The translations under genes were made by a program, and so were the position numbers. A stretch of DNA of 59,670 bases from an uncultured Elusimicrobia bacterium (GTDB lineage: Bacteria > Elusimicrobiota > Endomicrobiia > Endomicrobiales > CAIRNS01): positions 1 to 59,670 of the forward strand of contig CAIRNS010000013.1 in NCBI GenBank assembly GCA_903880015.1, written 5' to 3'. Positions 1 through 9,538 of this stretch are shown here, in pieces. The notes below the pieces were generated by a model, which saw nothing but the letters and a program-made list of their open reading frames with translations, did not search any database and had not been told where the DNA came from. The first letter of the stretch is position 1. The number at the start of each line of letters is the position of its first letter.

Positions 1-1315
1 GGCTAAGCCGCTGAAGAATACCGGTCAAGATATTAAAAGAAGCGCCACAGCGAATTGCCTCGTATATTTCAGGAACAACCGAATCTATTGAAAATTGCAA
101 ATGAATATTCTTCCTGCTAAGAATGTTATCCATTTCCTTGTTGATCAATAAACCACTAGTTGTAATATAATGCTCAACAGCAGGGTAACTCGTGGTTATC
201 CGATCCATCAACTTTAAAAAATAATCCACAAGAAAAACCTCCCCTCCCTCCCAATCAATGGACCGGATATAGGGCAATAAGGGAAAAATCTTTTCGCATT
301 CTTTATAAGGAAGGGTTTTGCGGGGCTCCCGTATCCTGCTGCACATAATACACTGCAGATTACATTCGTTCGTCAGAATAAGATGCAGGGATGACGGATG
401 TGCGGTGCAATGCGTTTCAAAAAATACCTCATCATCAAAAAAGATGGCATTTGATAACCGGACATCATCCAGCGTCGTTATATACTGCCTTGCTTTTCTA
501 TACAGCTCTTTCCATACTTCGCTATTTTTCGTTTTTTCTAGCAACAACCTCAAAGCTTCATAAAGCCGTGCCGGATCGTCCGGATGCGCTTGCAACGCAT
601 GCTGAATTTCACTAAACGCCTGCAGATATGATCCTGTTTGCAGATATATCGTGACCAATTCACCGCGAATGCATATCAACGCTTCTCTAGAAAGGACTTC
701 TCCATCGCGGAGCAAAAGATCGATGGCGGCCACATATGCTATCTCTGCCCGAGCCGGATCGCTGATTACCTGACAGGCTTTCCCCAACAAGAGATAAACC
801 GATATCATGCCTGTCGATACAGGCATTATGTTGTTCACCGCTTCGCGAATAAGATCACCATCTCCGGTTTGCAGACAGGTTTCGATATATTCTGTAAATA
901 CTTCTTTGAGTGAAAATGAAAAATCTGTTTTTTTCAGGTCAAAGAATTTCTGAAAGTAGGCAACGGACTTTTGATACTGTTCCAAGCCGCGGGCAATCCT
1001 GGCCAGCTGCAGTTGATACTGTGCGTTGCACGGAGCCAACGCGAATGCTGCGGTGGCCGCCTTCTCCGCTGCAGAGTATTCTTTACGATGTATATATATA
1101 TCTGCCAATTCCCCATATGCGGCCAACTGAACATCTTTGTCGGATGGAAAACGAATTGAACGAATCACCAGCCAGTATGCATCGATCGCCAACATGCTTT
1201 CTTCGTTATCCTTATAGGCCTGCGCCAACTGCAGCAGCAACGAGGGATCGACAGGATTATCTACTAATTGAGCACGTATTTCATTAATACGATCGGAAAG
1301 GAATTCATCCTGCAT
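1..1315 (-). CDS. TPR-radical SAM protein, 3' end beyond the window
   Basis: The frame is open from an ATG at 1315 (GGAGAAA ribosome site 8 nt upstream) through the left edge, giving 438 codons with no stop, so the C-terminus is missing. Residues 1 to about 250 are helical and TPR-like (for example 'LLLQLAQAYKDNEES', 'LYLQTGSY'-type helices). A radical SAM domain follows: the 4Fe-4S motif C318-NLQ-C322-IM-C325, the SAM-binding GGE at 357-359 (context IDWEGGEVF), and a later strand reading FSIDSVVPEIYEAIR. Radical SAM enzymes cleave S-adenosylmethionine to start radical chemistry; SPASM-type members modify peptides, but the auxiliary-cluster region would lie outside the window. It begins 37 nt after tadC and is probably the last gene of the Tad operon. 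The substrate is unknown; modification of a pilin or co-exported peptide is inference. Confidence 0.85.
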   Translation of the reverse strand, partial: MQDEFLSDRINEIRAQLVDNPVDPSLLLQLAQAYKDNEESMLAIDAYWLVIRSIRFPSDKDVQLAAYGELADIYIHRKEYSAAEKAATAAFALAPCNAQYQLQLARIARGLEQYQKSVAYFQKFFDLKKTDFSFSLKEVFTEYIETCLQTGDGDLIREAVNNIMPVSTGMISVYLLLGKACQVISDPARAEIAYVAAIDLLLRDGEVLSREALICIRGELVTIYLQTGSYLQAFSEIQHALQAHPDDPARLYEALRLLLEKTKNSEVWKELYRKARQYITTLDDVRLSNAIFFDDEVFFETHCTAHPSSLHLILTNECNLQCIMCSRIREPRKTLPYKECEKIFPLLPYIRSIDWEGGEVFLVDYFLKLMDRITTSYPAVEHYITTSGLLINKEMDNILSRKNIHLQFSIDSVVPEIYEAIRCGASFNILTGILQRLS

Positions 1316-1352
1316 ATAAGATTTCTCCGCTAATAATGACACTGGCTATGAT

Positions 1353-2243
1353 CTAGAACAGCCCGCCGCCGATAAATGAGAGGGCGATGGGGCCGAAAAG
1401 AATGATGAATATCGTGGGAAATATCAGCAGAATCAACGGCATCATCAACTTAAGCGGTGCTTCTCCCGCCAGTTTTTCCGCCATGTGAAACCGCTCTATC
1501 CTAAATTGCTCGGCGCTATCCCGCAAATTATCCGCCATGCTGCCACCGGTTTTAAGCGATACGATAAAGGCGTTGATAACGGTTGTCACCGGCGGATACT
1601 GTAAGCGTTCAGCAACCCCCCGCAACGCTTCGCCCCGCGACCTCCCAACGATAACCTCCTGTTGGGCAACCTTCAGCTCATCGGTGAATGGCCCCTTTTG
1701 CACCGTGAGAACCCGCTCAAACGCGCGGGAGAAATCAAGTCCCGCGTCCATCATGAGCACCAGCAAATCAAGAACATCGGGTATTTGCCGAAAAACCGCA
1801 AGATGCCGTTCCTTGACTTTGATTCCCAGCATCGCATAGGGGATGAAAAATCCCACAGCAAAAAAAACAATGACCGCAACGGGGGAATAGAGCTCAAAAA
1901 CTATACCTGCAACCATCGTCGTTGCAAATCCGGACAATACCTGGACACCCACGAATGTATATGCTTCCAGGCGATTGTAGGGCGTACCCATAACCACCAA
2001 TTGAGAACGAATCTGTGTGACCATCGCGGCAAAACGGGGATACCTGATCCTCCGCGTGTATGCACCAATCTTTTCCGCAAAAAACAACAGATTCCCGGTC
2101 AAACCCTTATCGTACATTCCGAAAACCGCGCTGACATTTGTTTTCACCCGCCGCTCAATCTGCATTTTGGCGACGGTGTCAAATACAAGGGTCGAGAGAA
2201 TCCCCGCAATACACCCGGATAATACTGCTATCAGGATAATCAT
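1353..2243 (-). CDS. tadC: Tad pilus inner-membrane platform protein TadC
   Basis: Type II secretion F-domain protein of 296 residues. It has an N-terminal membrane helix (MIILIAVLSGCIAGIL), a central pair of hydrophobic helices around residues 105-135, the conserved cytoplasmic segment 'LLVLMMDAGLDFSRAFERV', the glycine-rich 'SLKTGGSMADNLRDSAEQFR' and two C-terminal helices ending in IGGGLF. In Tad systems TadB and TadC form the membrane platform that couples the TadA ATPase to pilin assembly. Its ATG overlaps the stop of tadB, which indicates translational coupling. Order and length match the second, TadC-type copy of the family. Transcription continues toward the TPR-radical SAM gene. Confidence 0.88.
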   Translation of the reverse strand: MIILIAVLSGCIAGILSTLVFDTVAKMQIERRVKTNVSAVFGMYDKGLTGNLLFFAEKIGAYTRRIRYPRFAAMVTQIRSQLVVMGTPYNRLEAYTFVGVQVLSGFATTMVAGIVFELYSPVAVIVFFAVGFFIPYAMLGIKVKERHLAVFRQIPDVLDLLVLMMDAGLDFSRAFERVLTVQKGPFTDELKVAQQEVIVGRSRGEALRGVAERLQYPPVTTVINAFIVSLKTGGSMADNLRDSAEQFRIERFHMAEKLAGEAPLKLMMPLILLIFPTIFIILFGPIALSFIGGGLF

Positions 2244-3139
2244 ACTGATACATTCACAATCTTATCAATCATATACGCGCCTGCTGAAATCATGACAATA
2301 ACCGCCAGCAGCATCAGATTACCTAAAAATGTCGTAAACAAAAGTTCAATCATCGACGGCTCCATGGCGTAGAGCAACCCCAGCAGAACGAACGGGATGA
2401 TGCTCATGATCATACCTGACGCCCGTCCCTGGGCAGTCAACGCATTGACTTTCCCTTGGATTTTCCGCCGTTCGGCAATGGTTGACGCGACGCGCGTGAG
2501 TATCTCGGCGAGATTGCCGCCAGTTTCCTTGGCAAGATGGATTGCATTAACTGCCATGACAACATCAGCGGTGGGCACGCGGCGGGCAAAACCCTGCAGT
2601 GCATCAAACAGCGGCGTTCCGAACCGCATTTCGGAAACCATCTGGGAAAATTCGAACGATAACGGTGGCTGCGATTCTTGGGTTAAAAATTCCAGTGCCT
2701 GCTGCAGGGATTGCCCTGCACGGACACTATTGGCAATCATCGTCAGTGCTTCTGCAAGTTGAAGGTTTATGCGATCACGGGACCGTTTCTCCTGACGGAT
2801 ACTATACGCATACATCCCTCCCGTGCCGACCACTGCGCATATCAATGCAAAGAGCATTTTACCCGTTGCCATTTCACCGCATAGAAATAATCCCATGGCA
2901 AGCACCGCCATAATTTTTTTTGAGCGGCGGGACCGACGATCCTGCGCCAACTCTGCAACCGCGCTTTTGACCATTGTGCCGATTGAAATAATGGTGCGCG
3001 GTTTATTGACCGCAGCCGAAGCAGGAATCGTTCGCGGGCGCAACCAGTGGCGAAAAAAATGCAATGACACAACACTCACGGCAACACCGGCTGCCCCAGC
3101 CGCACCGATTATGCATACAGGGAAAACAAGAGCATTCAT
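2240..3139 (-). CDS. tadB: Tad pilus inner-membrane platform protein TadB
   Basis: A 299-residue type II secretion F-domain protein with a hydrophobic N-terminus, a second membrane stretch around residues 75-110, the cytoplasmic core 'ALTMIANSVRAGQSLQQAL', the glycine segment 'AKETGGNLAEILTRVASTI' and two C-terminal helices (IPFVLLGLLYAM and LMLLAVIVMISAGAYMI). It is the first platform gene, overlapping the ATPase gene upstream and tadC downstream by 4 nt each, so all three are read as one coupled unit. TadB and TadC are taken to assemble the pilus platform in the inner membrane. Assignment as TadB rather than TadC rests on order and on the longer N-terminal part. Confidence 0.88.
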   Translation of the reverse strand: MNALVFPVCIIGAAGAAGVAVSVVSLHFFRHWLRPRTIPASAAVNKPRTIISIGTMVKSAVAELAQDRRSRRSKKIMAVLAMGLFLCGEMATGKMLFALICAVVGTGGMYAYSIRQEKRSRDRINLQLAEALTMIANSVRAGQSLQQALEFLTQESQPPLSFEFSQMVSEMRFGTPLFDALQGFARRVPTADVVMAVNAIHLAKETGGNLAEILTRVASTIAERRKIQGKVNALTAQGRASGMIMSIIPFVLLGLLYAMEPSMIELLFTTFLGNLMLLAVIVMISAGAYMIDKIVNVSV

Positions 3140-5175
3140 GCTTTGCCACCGGATGAAAATAACGTTGCTTCCATAGGCAGACCGTACACAGCTGCTTCAT
3201 CGATAAAACTACTCATATTCCCGGAAGCGATAAACCGCCCGGTTGTCTTGCCCTCATGTATACCGGTCCTCTCATAAGAAAATATCGGCATCTGGTTAAT
3301 GCCGTCAGAATCTAAACCGCGCACTTCGGTTATGGCAACAATTTTTCGCGATCCGTCAGGCATACGGCTTAATTGTATAATCACCTGTATTGCAGCAACG
3401 ATTTGTTCCCTGATAGCCCGTTCCGGCAGTTCCGTCCCCGCCATAATGACCATGGTGGTCAAGCGGGCAACCGCATCGCGCGGCGTGTTGGCATGCAGCG
3501 TTGTCAGAGAACCGTCGTGACCGGTATTCATCGCCTGCAGCATGTCCAGAGTTTCACCGCCCCGGCATTCTCCGACAATAATCCGATCGGGGCGCATGCG
3601 CAGGGCGTTAACCACCAGACGGCGAATCGAAATGTCACCTTTGCCCTCCATTGACGGCGGACGCGCTTCCAGGCGAACAACATGATTTTGCGGCAAATTG
3701 AGTTCAGCGGAATCTTCGATGGTGACGATGCGTTCATCTGCAGGGATGAACGAAGAGATAACATTGAGCAGTGTTGTCTTTCCGGAGCCCGTACCACCGG
3801 AAATCACAATATTCTTGCGCAGACGCACGCAGATCCGCAGATATTCCGCCATGGCGGGCGATAAAGCATCAAAAGCGATAAGATCATCGATTGAAAGGGT
3901 TCGTTGAGAAAATTTTCTGATGGTCAGCACCGGTCCGGTGAGTGAAATGGGAGCTATAACGGCATTGACGCGCGAACCGTCGGGAAGACGGGCGTCAACC
4001 AGCGGAGAGGTCTCGTCCACCCGGCGGCCGATGGGCGCAACGATTCGATCGATCACGGTTAACAACTGGCTGACGGAAGTAAACTGCGCGACGGTGCGCC
4101 GTATTCTTCCCTTTATTTCAATATACACATTATCCGGACCATTGACCATTATTTCCGTAACAGACGGATCTTTTAAATATTCTTCTAAACACCCCAACCC
4201 CAATGCTTCATCCAATACTTCATCTATGAACTGCGGTCGGGCATCGCGGGACAGGCAATGATCCAGCGTTGATAGTTTTTCAGCAATGATGTCGCGAGCG
4301 CGATTGCGAAGAACAGCGGGCGCAATATCGACGGGAGTATTTTTGAGTTCATTGACCAGCGCTGCGTGTATGGTGCGTTTCAACGCTATAATCGCGTGAC
4401 GGTCATTCGCCGAATCCGCCTCAGCGAGAGGGCGATTAGTGGATTCCATGGACGATTTTTCAATGATGGTTTTGACCCAGTCAGCAATACTGCGCGCAAA
4501 CGGGCTCGCCGGCTGGCCTTTCACCTGAGGAAGACCCTTGGCGACAGCATCGGACAGTGCCGAAGAATCGCAGGGTATGCGGGCATAGACTCGACTTTCA
4601 AGAATTTTTTCAATTTGCTCAACCGACAACTGCCCGGAACCGCCGCAATCAACGGCAGCGAACATGCACGAGCGCGCATCAATATGACGGCGGCTGAGAC
4701 GCTGCGCGAACGACGCGGCATACTGTGTATACAACAAATCTGATTGCACCGGAATGACGATATGGGCGGATGCAGCAAGAATAGTATCGGCGATAGCGCA
4801 CGGGGCGAAATCGCATAACGGAAGAACGACCCAGTCGTGAGCTTCGATGAGCGATGTAAGTACGCCTGAAAAGATAGTAGCGTCAAGAGTATCGCAGTGG
4901 CTGCTGCCCAGCAGTGTTATGGAACCGGTGTATTTCGAAAGAAAACCCGCTAAGAGAGCGGCATTGAGCGATGGGTGCAGTGCAATCAGGTCATCCAAGG
5001 ACTTTTCGGGCGACTGATGAAGAAGTATTCCCCATTCATCGCTGTCGCTTAACGGAGAAGCCATGAGCAGAATTCTTTGATTGGCGTGTGCTGAGAGAGC
5101 AATAGCAAGATTTGCAGCAAAAACCGCCGACGGTATACTGCAGGCAGCGCCGCACACTGTAATGAGTTTACCCAT
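3136..5175 (-). CDS. Fused TadZ/CpaE-like domain plus TadA/CpaF secretion ATPase
   Basis: A 679-residue two-domain protein. Residues 1 to about 235 have the MinD/ParA-like fold of CpaE/TadZ (start MGKLITVCG..., then NLAIALSAH, later '[18 protein letters not shown]'), but the P-loop position reads GAACSIPSA (residues 9-17) instead of KGGVGKT, so the ATP-binding lysine is missing. Residues about 260-679 are a CpaF/TadA secretion ATPase: Walker [11 protein letters not shown] at 459-468, Walker [10 protein letters not shown] near 531-539, and the His-box TLHANTP near 559-565. TadA powers pilus assembly and TadZ localises the apparatus, usually from separate genes. It lies 26 nt after cpaB and overlaps tadB. 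CpaF symbols fit only the C-terminal half. Confidence 0.9.
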   Translation of the reverse strand: MGKLITVCGAACSIPSAVFAANLAIALSAHANQRILLMASPLSDSDEWGILLHQSPEKSLDDLIALHPSLNAALLAGFLSKYTGSITLLGSSHCDTLDATIFSGVLTSLIEAHDWVVLPLCDFAPCAIADTILAASAHIVIPVQSDLLYTQYAASFAQRLSRRHIDARSCMFAAVDCGGSGQLSVEQIEKILESRVYARIPCDSSALSDAVAKGLPQVKGQPASPFARSIADWVKTIIEKSSMESTNRPLAEADSANDRHAIIALKRTIHAALVNELKNTPVDIAPAVLRNRARDIIAEKLSTLDHCLSRDARPQFIDEVLDEALGLGCLEEYLKDPSVTEIMVNGPDNVYIEIKGRIRRTVAQFTSVSQLLTVIDRIVAPIGRRVDETSPLVDARLPDGSRVNAVIAPISLTGPVLTIRKFSQRTLSIDDLIAFDALSPAMAEYLRICVRLRKNIVISGGTGSGKTTLLNVISSFIPADERIVTIEDSAELNLPQNHVVRLEARPPSMEGKGDISIRRLVVNALRMRPDRIIVGECRGGETLDMLQAMNTGHDGSLTTLHANTPRDAVARLTTMVIMAGTELPERAIREQIVAAIQVIIQLSRMPDGSRKIVAITEVRGLDSDGINQMPIFSYERTGIHEGKTTGRFIASGNMSSFIDEAAVYGLPMEATLFSSGGKA

Positions 5176-5201
5176 GGGACAGTATTCCTCTGATTTCGCG
5201 T

Positions 5202-6080
5202 CTATTTCTGTTGGTATTTTTTCAGCAATGCAATAGCTTCCTGTTGTTTTATGCGCACCGCTTCCGTCGATTCGCGGGATGCGGTTGACACATCGCCGGC
5301 GCTTTGGTTTTTCATGGTAATGGTCATTTCACGAGCTATATCCTGCATTTTCATTGCTTTAACTTCCCGCAGTTTATCATCACCGGTGGGGCGAAGCGAG
5401 AGCCGTACCGTCCCGCGTTCAGTCGCAAGTATCATAATCTCGGCTTCTACCGGGGTAACGGAGAACGAGACAGCCACTTTACCCATATCCATTTCCGGCG
5501 TTTCGCGGTTTTTATTTCCCGCACCGACAACTTTTGACATCCCCAGCATATTTTTCCCGGCGGCGAGGACTAATACATTCTGTAGAACGGTATATGCGCC
5601 TTCAGACGCATGACGGTCTTTATCTTCCCCTTGAAAAATACTGATAACATCCACGCGATTCCCCGGTTTGACGATCCCGTTGACCATTTCGTTGTCAAGC
5701 AATACGGTTACCGCCCGGCGATCTGTCGGGATTATGCTTGATATGCCCGTCTCTTCTCCCAGAAGAGACAATTTTGTCGTGATTATCTGCTCGCCCTTCT
5801 CTATCGGCACGAGCGCCATAAACATGCGCCGGCCGTCCTTTGCCGTAAGCTCTTTGAGAGACTGCACGGCACGGGGCTGCAGATAATCTTTGGGGACCGT
5901 TTTCTCTTCCACCATGGATTCATCGAGCATGGTTCCCTGATCGATATAGTTTTTCGCCAGCAAAACGACAACCTTCTGCGTGCCGTTTTTGTACGCTGTC
6001 TCAAGGTTGACCAAATACAAACCGACGAACAATGCCGTTAATATCCCGCACACGATTGCAATCATCAAAGATCGTTTCAT
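5202..6080 (-). CDS. cpaB: Flp/Tad pilus assembly protein CpaB (RcpC)
   Basis: A 292-residue protein with one N-terminal membrane anchor (MKRSLMIAIVCGILTALFVGL), then a SAF-type beta domain (VVVLLAKNYIDQGTMLDESM) and a second conserved block 'PTDRRAVTVLLDNEMVNGIV' with 'KPGNRVDVISIF', both typical of CpaB/RcpC. CpaB is a periplasmic part of the Tad machine that works with the secretin. It is the first Tad gene here, with an AGGAGAAA ribosome site at good distance, and the ATPase fusion follows after 26 nt. No secretin (cpaC), prepilin or prepilin peptidase gene is in the window, so the rest of the system must lie elsewhere. Confidence 0.9.
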   Translation of the reverse strand: MKRSLMIAIVCGILTALFVGLYLVNLETAYKNGTQKVVVLLAKNYIDQGTMLDESMVEEKTVPKDYLQPRAVQSLKELTAKDGRRMFMALVPIEKGEQIITTKLSLLGEETGISSIIPTDRRAVTVLLDNEMVNGIVKPGNRVDVISIFQGEDKDRHASEGAYTVLQNVLVLAAGKNMLGMSKVVGAGNKNRETPEMDMGKVAVSFSVTPVEAEIMILATERGTVRLSLRPTGDDKLREVKAMKMQDIAREMTITMKNQSAGDVSTASRESTEAVRIKQQEAIALLKKYQQK

Positions 6081-6146
6081 ACATATTTCTCCTGGAAAAT
6101 AAAATCAATGCACCCTCCCGTAATTCTCTCAAGGCAGGATGAAAAG

Positions 6147-6175
6147 CAGGTATATCGCGACCACTAACATACCTG
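6147..6175 (-). terminator. Weak hairpin between pyrE and cpaB
   Basis: On the minus strand CAGGTAT and ATACCTG (7-bp arms, 15-nt loop) are followed by CTTTTC. It lies just after pyrE and before cpaB, where a boundary between the pyrimidine and Tad units is expected. The T-run is short, so it could equally be an operator or an mRNA end that blocks exonucleases. Confidence 0.3.
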
Positions 6176-6191
6176 TTGGTCGTAAGGGAAA

Positions 6192-6770
6192 CTATTGCGC
6201 TCTGCTACCGGGTTTGACGGCGGGGGTGCCTTCTTTGCAGAGTGGACATACTTCAGGTTTGTAACTGCTTACTTCAAGGCAGAGAAGTGAAGAAAAGGGA
6301 ACGCCGAAACTCACTTTTCCGGCACTGCGATCGACGAGCGATGCAACCCCGACAACTGCACCACCCAGCGCCGTTACTACATCAACAACTTCACGGGTGG
6401 ACAATCCCGTCGTGACCACATCTTCGACCACCAGGACTTTTTCCCCTTTGCCCAGAGAAAAACCACGGCGCAAAACAAGTTTTCCATCAACCCGTTCACA
6501 AAAAACCGCACGACAACCCAAAGCACGGCCCATCTCCTGCCCGATAACGATCCCCCCCAACGCAGGAGACACAACAACATCGATTTTCGGCGTAGCTGCC
6601 ATAACCTTTTCGGCCAGCGCGGATGCGATTTGTGCGGCATGCACAGGATGTTGAAGAATCAGGGCCGATTGGAAATAGGTATCAGAATGCAGTCCGCTCG
6701 ATAATAAAAAATGTCCCGAAAGCAATGCCCGGGCGTTAATGAATAATTGTTTAACCGCCGATGAATCCAT
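6192..6770 (-). CDS. pyrE: Orotate phosphoribosyltransferase
   Basis: PyrE, 192 residues, transfers the phosphoribosyl group of PRPP to orotate to give OMP, the fifth step of UMP synthesis. Visible are the N-terminal substrate segment 'HFLLSSGLHSDTYFQSALIL', the loop 'VVSPALGGIVIGQEMGRAL', and the PRPP-binding signature 'VLVVEDVVTTGLSTREVVD' with its acidic pair followed by TTG. The C-terminus carries an extra CPLC pair of cysteines within 'YKPEVCPLCKEGTP', which occurs in several bacterial PyrE proteins. It starts 41 nt after pyrF and is the last gene of the pyrimidine run before Tad genes begin. Confidence 0.95.
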   Translation of the reverse strand: MDSSAVKQLFINARALLSGHFLLSSGLHSDTYFQSALILQHPVHAAQIASALAEKVMAATPKIDVVVSPALGGIVIGQEMGRALGCRAVFCERVDGKLVLRRGFSLGKGEKVLVVEDVVTTGLSTREVVDVVTALGGAVVGVASLVDRSAGKVSFGVPFSSLLCLEVSSYKPEVCPLCKEGTPAVKPGSRAQ

Positions 6771-6811
6771 TATTTCTCTCCCTTATGATATGGTCGCTAC
6801 TGCGTATGCCA

Positions 6812-7456
6812 TTATATCCGTTCTATCTGTTCCGCTATGGACTGCGCTGCAGCAGCAGGATCCTTTGCCTCAATGATCGGACGACCAACAACGATAAAAT
6901 CAGCGCCGGCGGCAACTGCTTCCTTCGGCGTCGCGGTGCGTTTCTGGTCGTCAGCAGTTTCCACCACCCGTATGCCCGGGGTTGTAACGGTAAATCCTGT
7001 GCCGCAGGCTTTCTTTATAGCACTTATTTCAAGCGGTGAGGCAATGACCCCGTCGACTCCGCTGTCCGCCGCGGAACGCGCCCGTGCGATGACCTCCTCG
7101 GGAGTGGTAACCTGACTGGTCAACACCGTCACCGCCCATATCTTAGGGCGGGGCGACACCTGCGCGGCAGCTTTCATCATTTCCGCGCCGCCGCAAGAAT
7201 GAATCGTCAATGAATATACACCGAGCTGTTGCGCCGATTCGACGGAACGCCGGACTGTCGCGGGAATATCATGAAATTTCAGGTCGAGAAAAACCTTTTT
7301 CTCGAGTGCATGGATAGCCCTGATAAGCGCCGGACCTTCTGACAAAAACAGAATCGGACCGACCTTAAATATGTCAACCCATGGCGAGAGTGTCTTAACC
7401 AACGACAACGCGACAGGACCGTCCTTTACATCAAGTGCAACAATCAGTTTTTTCAT
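6812..7456 (-). CDS. pyrF: Orotidine 5'-phosphate decarboxylase
   Basis: PyrF, 214 residues from the ATG at 7456, decarboxylates OMP to UMP, the last step of the pathway. The start is MKKLIVALDVKDG; a longer reading would run into the upstream gene and add unconserved residues. The catalytic Lys/Asp region reads 'KKVFLDLKFHDIPATVRRSV', as in class I PyrF (DxKxxDIP pattern). The end carries the phosphate-binding 'ADFIVVGRPIIEAKDP'. The start codon lies 2 nt beyond the stop of the sulfatase-fold gene upstream, so the two are tightly linked. pyrE follows. Confidence 0.95.
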   Translation of the reverse strand: MKKLIVALDVKDGPVALSLVKTLSPWVDIFKVGPILFLSEGPALIRAIHALEKKVFLDLKFHDIPATVRRSVESAQQLGVYSLTIHSCGGAEMMKAAAQVSPRPKIWAVTVLTSQVTTPEEVIARARSAADSGVDGVIASPLEISAIKKACGTGFTVTTPGIRVVETADDQKRTATPKEAVAAGADFIVVGRPIIEAKDPAAAAQSIAEQIERI

Positions 7457-7457
7457 A

Positions 7458-9533
7458 TTATTTACCCGTTTCCTTAAGGAGATAATCGGCGATAGCGACC
7501 GCCGACCTATACTGTTTGACCAGCCCGCTATGCAACGATTCCGACGGGGATTCAACGAGGCGGCGGGTAGCCGATGACTCCCACAGAAAATAGTGGGTTG
7601 CATTGTTTTCTATTGAATGGCGCACCGCGCCGGCAGGTGTCATGACCAAGCCGTCGACATTATACGCAGCATGGGGCTGCGCCTGGTCAAGCATATCGCG
7701 CCCTTCTGTCATATACTGAGCGCTGGAGAGCGACAGAGCATAGACCGTGGGCATGATGTCAATGTGTGAACCGAACACAGCAGTATCAATTGACGCGGGT
7801 TTAACCCCGGGCGGTACATAAAGGTAGAACGGCACGCCGTCCATGTCAAGGTAGCGGTCTGCACCGTAATCAAACACGCTCCAGAAATTATGATCGCCGG
7901 TTACCGCCACTATCGTGTTGCGGGCGTATTCAGATTTCTTCAAACGCGTGAGGAACTCACCCAGTTTTGCACACGCATATTGATAGGTCTCAAATCTTCC
8001 CTGCGCAAGCTTTGTATCGCCGGTAATGAGTTTTTTTAGTTCAGGCGAAGGGGTAAGCGGCAGCGGCTTGTATCCGGACGGCAGAGAATATGGCGGATGG
8101 TTGCTGGTCGATAAAGCGAAAATAAACTTTGGCTTTCCCGAGGAAGTATCGGAGAGTTTCCGAAACACATAGTCGAACAAATGTTCGTCGTAAACACCCC
8201 ATTGATTGCGTTCATATGACGACGGCATGGCGCCCGATCCCAGGGATGTGTCAAACCCCATCCGCGGAAGGAATGACAGCACATTGCGCCACCCGATGTT
8301 CCCACCGTAGAGAAAAATCGTTTCGTACCCCGCACGCCGGTAGGGAAGCGCTGCACCGAATGGATAATTTTTAAACGCATATCGAGACTGGGTGATTGGT
8401 TTTGCCATCGGCCGTTTGGGGAGGGATGTAATAATTGCCTCTAAACTCCCGATAGTGCCGACATCGCCTGACAAGAAGTTATAAAACACCGTGTCGGCGT
8501 CAAAATGTTCTTTCAACTCCCCCATCACATTAAACGAAGGAGAATTGTAGTGCATAAGGTCCGTACCGAACCCTTCCATCATGATGACGATAACATTAAG
8601 CTTATTGCGTTCGCGCACCGCATTGTATTTCGTGTATCTGACCAGATTCTGCGGCAGAACGGGGTCGAGAGCTGCTGCTTCCTTGCCTATAAAATCGGCG
8701 AACGCCTGCGGCATCGCGTCTTTGTATCCGGTTTGAGCGGACACATCGTAATCGCGGTTTTCCTTCATGCGGAATTCAACGGCTTCTTGGAGGGTAAACA
8801 CGCCGTTTAAGCACAGCTTGTTAATGAAGAGGTCCGGCGATACTTCAGCGTCCATCACTCCCAGCGGGAACAACGCGAATGACCCTCGCGCCGCTATGAA
8901 ATTGAGTGACAGCAGAGCAAACAGTATCCCCACTTTTCCCCATGCGCCTATACGCGTGTTGGTATGCGCAATAATCTGATACACATCGGTAAGTTGATGG
9001 GGGCCTTTGAAACTCATAATGCGGAAAACAAGGGCAAAAATAAAAACAAACAGAGCGGCGAACCCGCCGGCAGCCGCATACAGATTGTAATTAGATTGAA
9101 TGGTTGACCACAACGCGCGGGTATCATCGTCAAAGATACCGAATATCAGGATATTAATATGATTTTTGAAATACGAGAAGAATCCGAAGTCGAAAAACAA
9201 GACAATAAATAATACAGAGAACAACACGAAATAATACCATCTAACCAGCTTTTGCCATTTATTAAACAGAGATTCACTCCGGAACAACCACACAGGGATA
9301 AAAGAAAAAGTTACGAGGCCATTGATGTATGCAACAACGGCAAGATCATACCGGGCACCCATAAAAAACGCCTTGAGCACATAGGCGATATGCGATGAAA
9401 GATACGCTATATCGCCGTAATAAAAGCAAAAAACAAGGCGATACACCGACATAAGAAAAAGCACGGCTGCATTAAGCAGTATAACGCGCCCGATAAATCT
9501 GATGATCCGTAAAAAGGGAATATCTTGAAACAT
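7458..9533 (-). CDS. LTA synthase-family membrane phosphoglycerol transferase/sulfatase
   Basis: A 691-residue protein of the LtaS/MdoB sulfatase superfamily. Five or so hydrophobic helices fill residues about 10-220 (near 13-33, 55-82, 98-120, 150-172, 198-216). An extracytoplasmic alkaline-phosphatase-like domain follows: metal-binding 'NVIVIMMEGFGTD' with E320, probable nucleophile T360 in DVGTIGSLEA, then VTGDHNFWS and FGSHIDIMPTV. Relatives transfer glycerol phosphate from phosphatidylglycerol to lipid- or glucan-linked acceptors; the acceptor here cannot be told from sequence. It sits between pyrD (5 nt) and pyrF (1 nt) and must be co-transcribed with them, though no metabolic link to pyrimidines is obvious. 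Confidence 0.85.
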   Translation of the reverse strand: MFQDIPFLRIIRFIGRVILLNAAVLFLMSVYRLVFCFYYGDIAYLSSHIAYVLKAFFMGARYDLAVVAYINGLVTFSFIPVWLFRSESLFNKWQKLVRWYYFVLFSVLFIVLFFDFGFFSYFKNHINILIFGIFDDDTRALWSTIQSNYNLYAAAGGFAALFVFIFALVFRIMSFKGPHQLTDVYQIIAHTNTRIGAWGKVGILFALLSLNFIAARGSFALFPLGVMDAEVSPDLFINKLCLNGVFTLQEAVEFRMKENRDYDVSAQTGYKDAMPQAFADFIGKEAAALDPVLPQNLVRYTKYNAVRERNKLNVIVIMMEGFGTDLMHYNSPSFNVMGELKEHFDADTVFYNFLSGDVGTIGSLEAIITSLPKRPMAKPITQSRYAFKNYPFGAALPYRRAGYETIFLYGGNIGWRNVLSFLPRMGFDTSLGSGAMPSSYERNQWGVYDEHLFDYVFRKLSDTSSGKPKFIFALSTSNHPPYSLPSGYKPLPLTPSPELKKLITGDTKLAQGRFETYQYACAKLGEFLTRLKKSEYARNTIVAVTGDHNFWSVFDYGADRYLDMDGVPFYLYVPPGVKPASIDTAVFGSHIDIMPTVYALSLSSAQYMTEGRDMLDQAQPHAAYNVDGLVMTPAGAVRHSIENNATHYFLWESSATRRLVESPSESLHSGLVKQYRSAVAIADYLLKETGK

Positions 9534-9538
9534 AAAGA

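Noticed and set aside
391-913. Plus-strand open frames over the left 1.3 kb
   Set aside because: They are antisense to the continuous minus-strand TPR-radical SAM frame with intact catalytic motifs and have no family likeness of their own.
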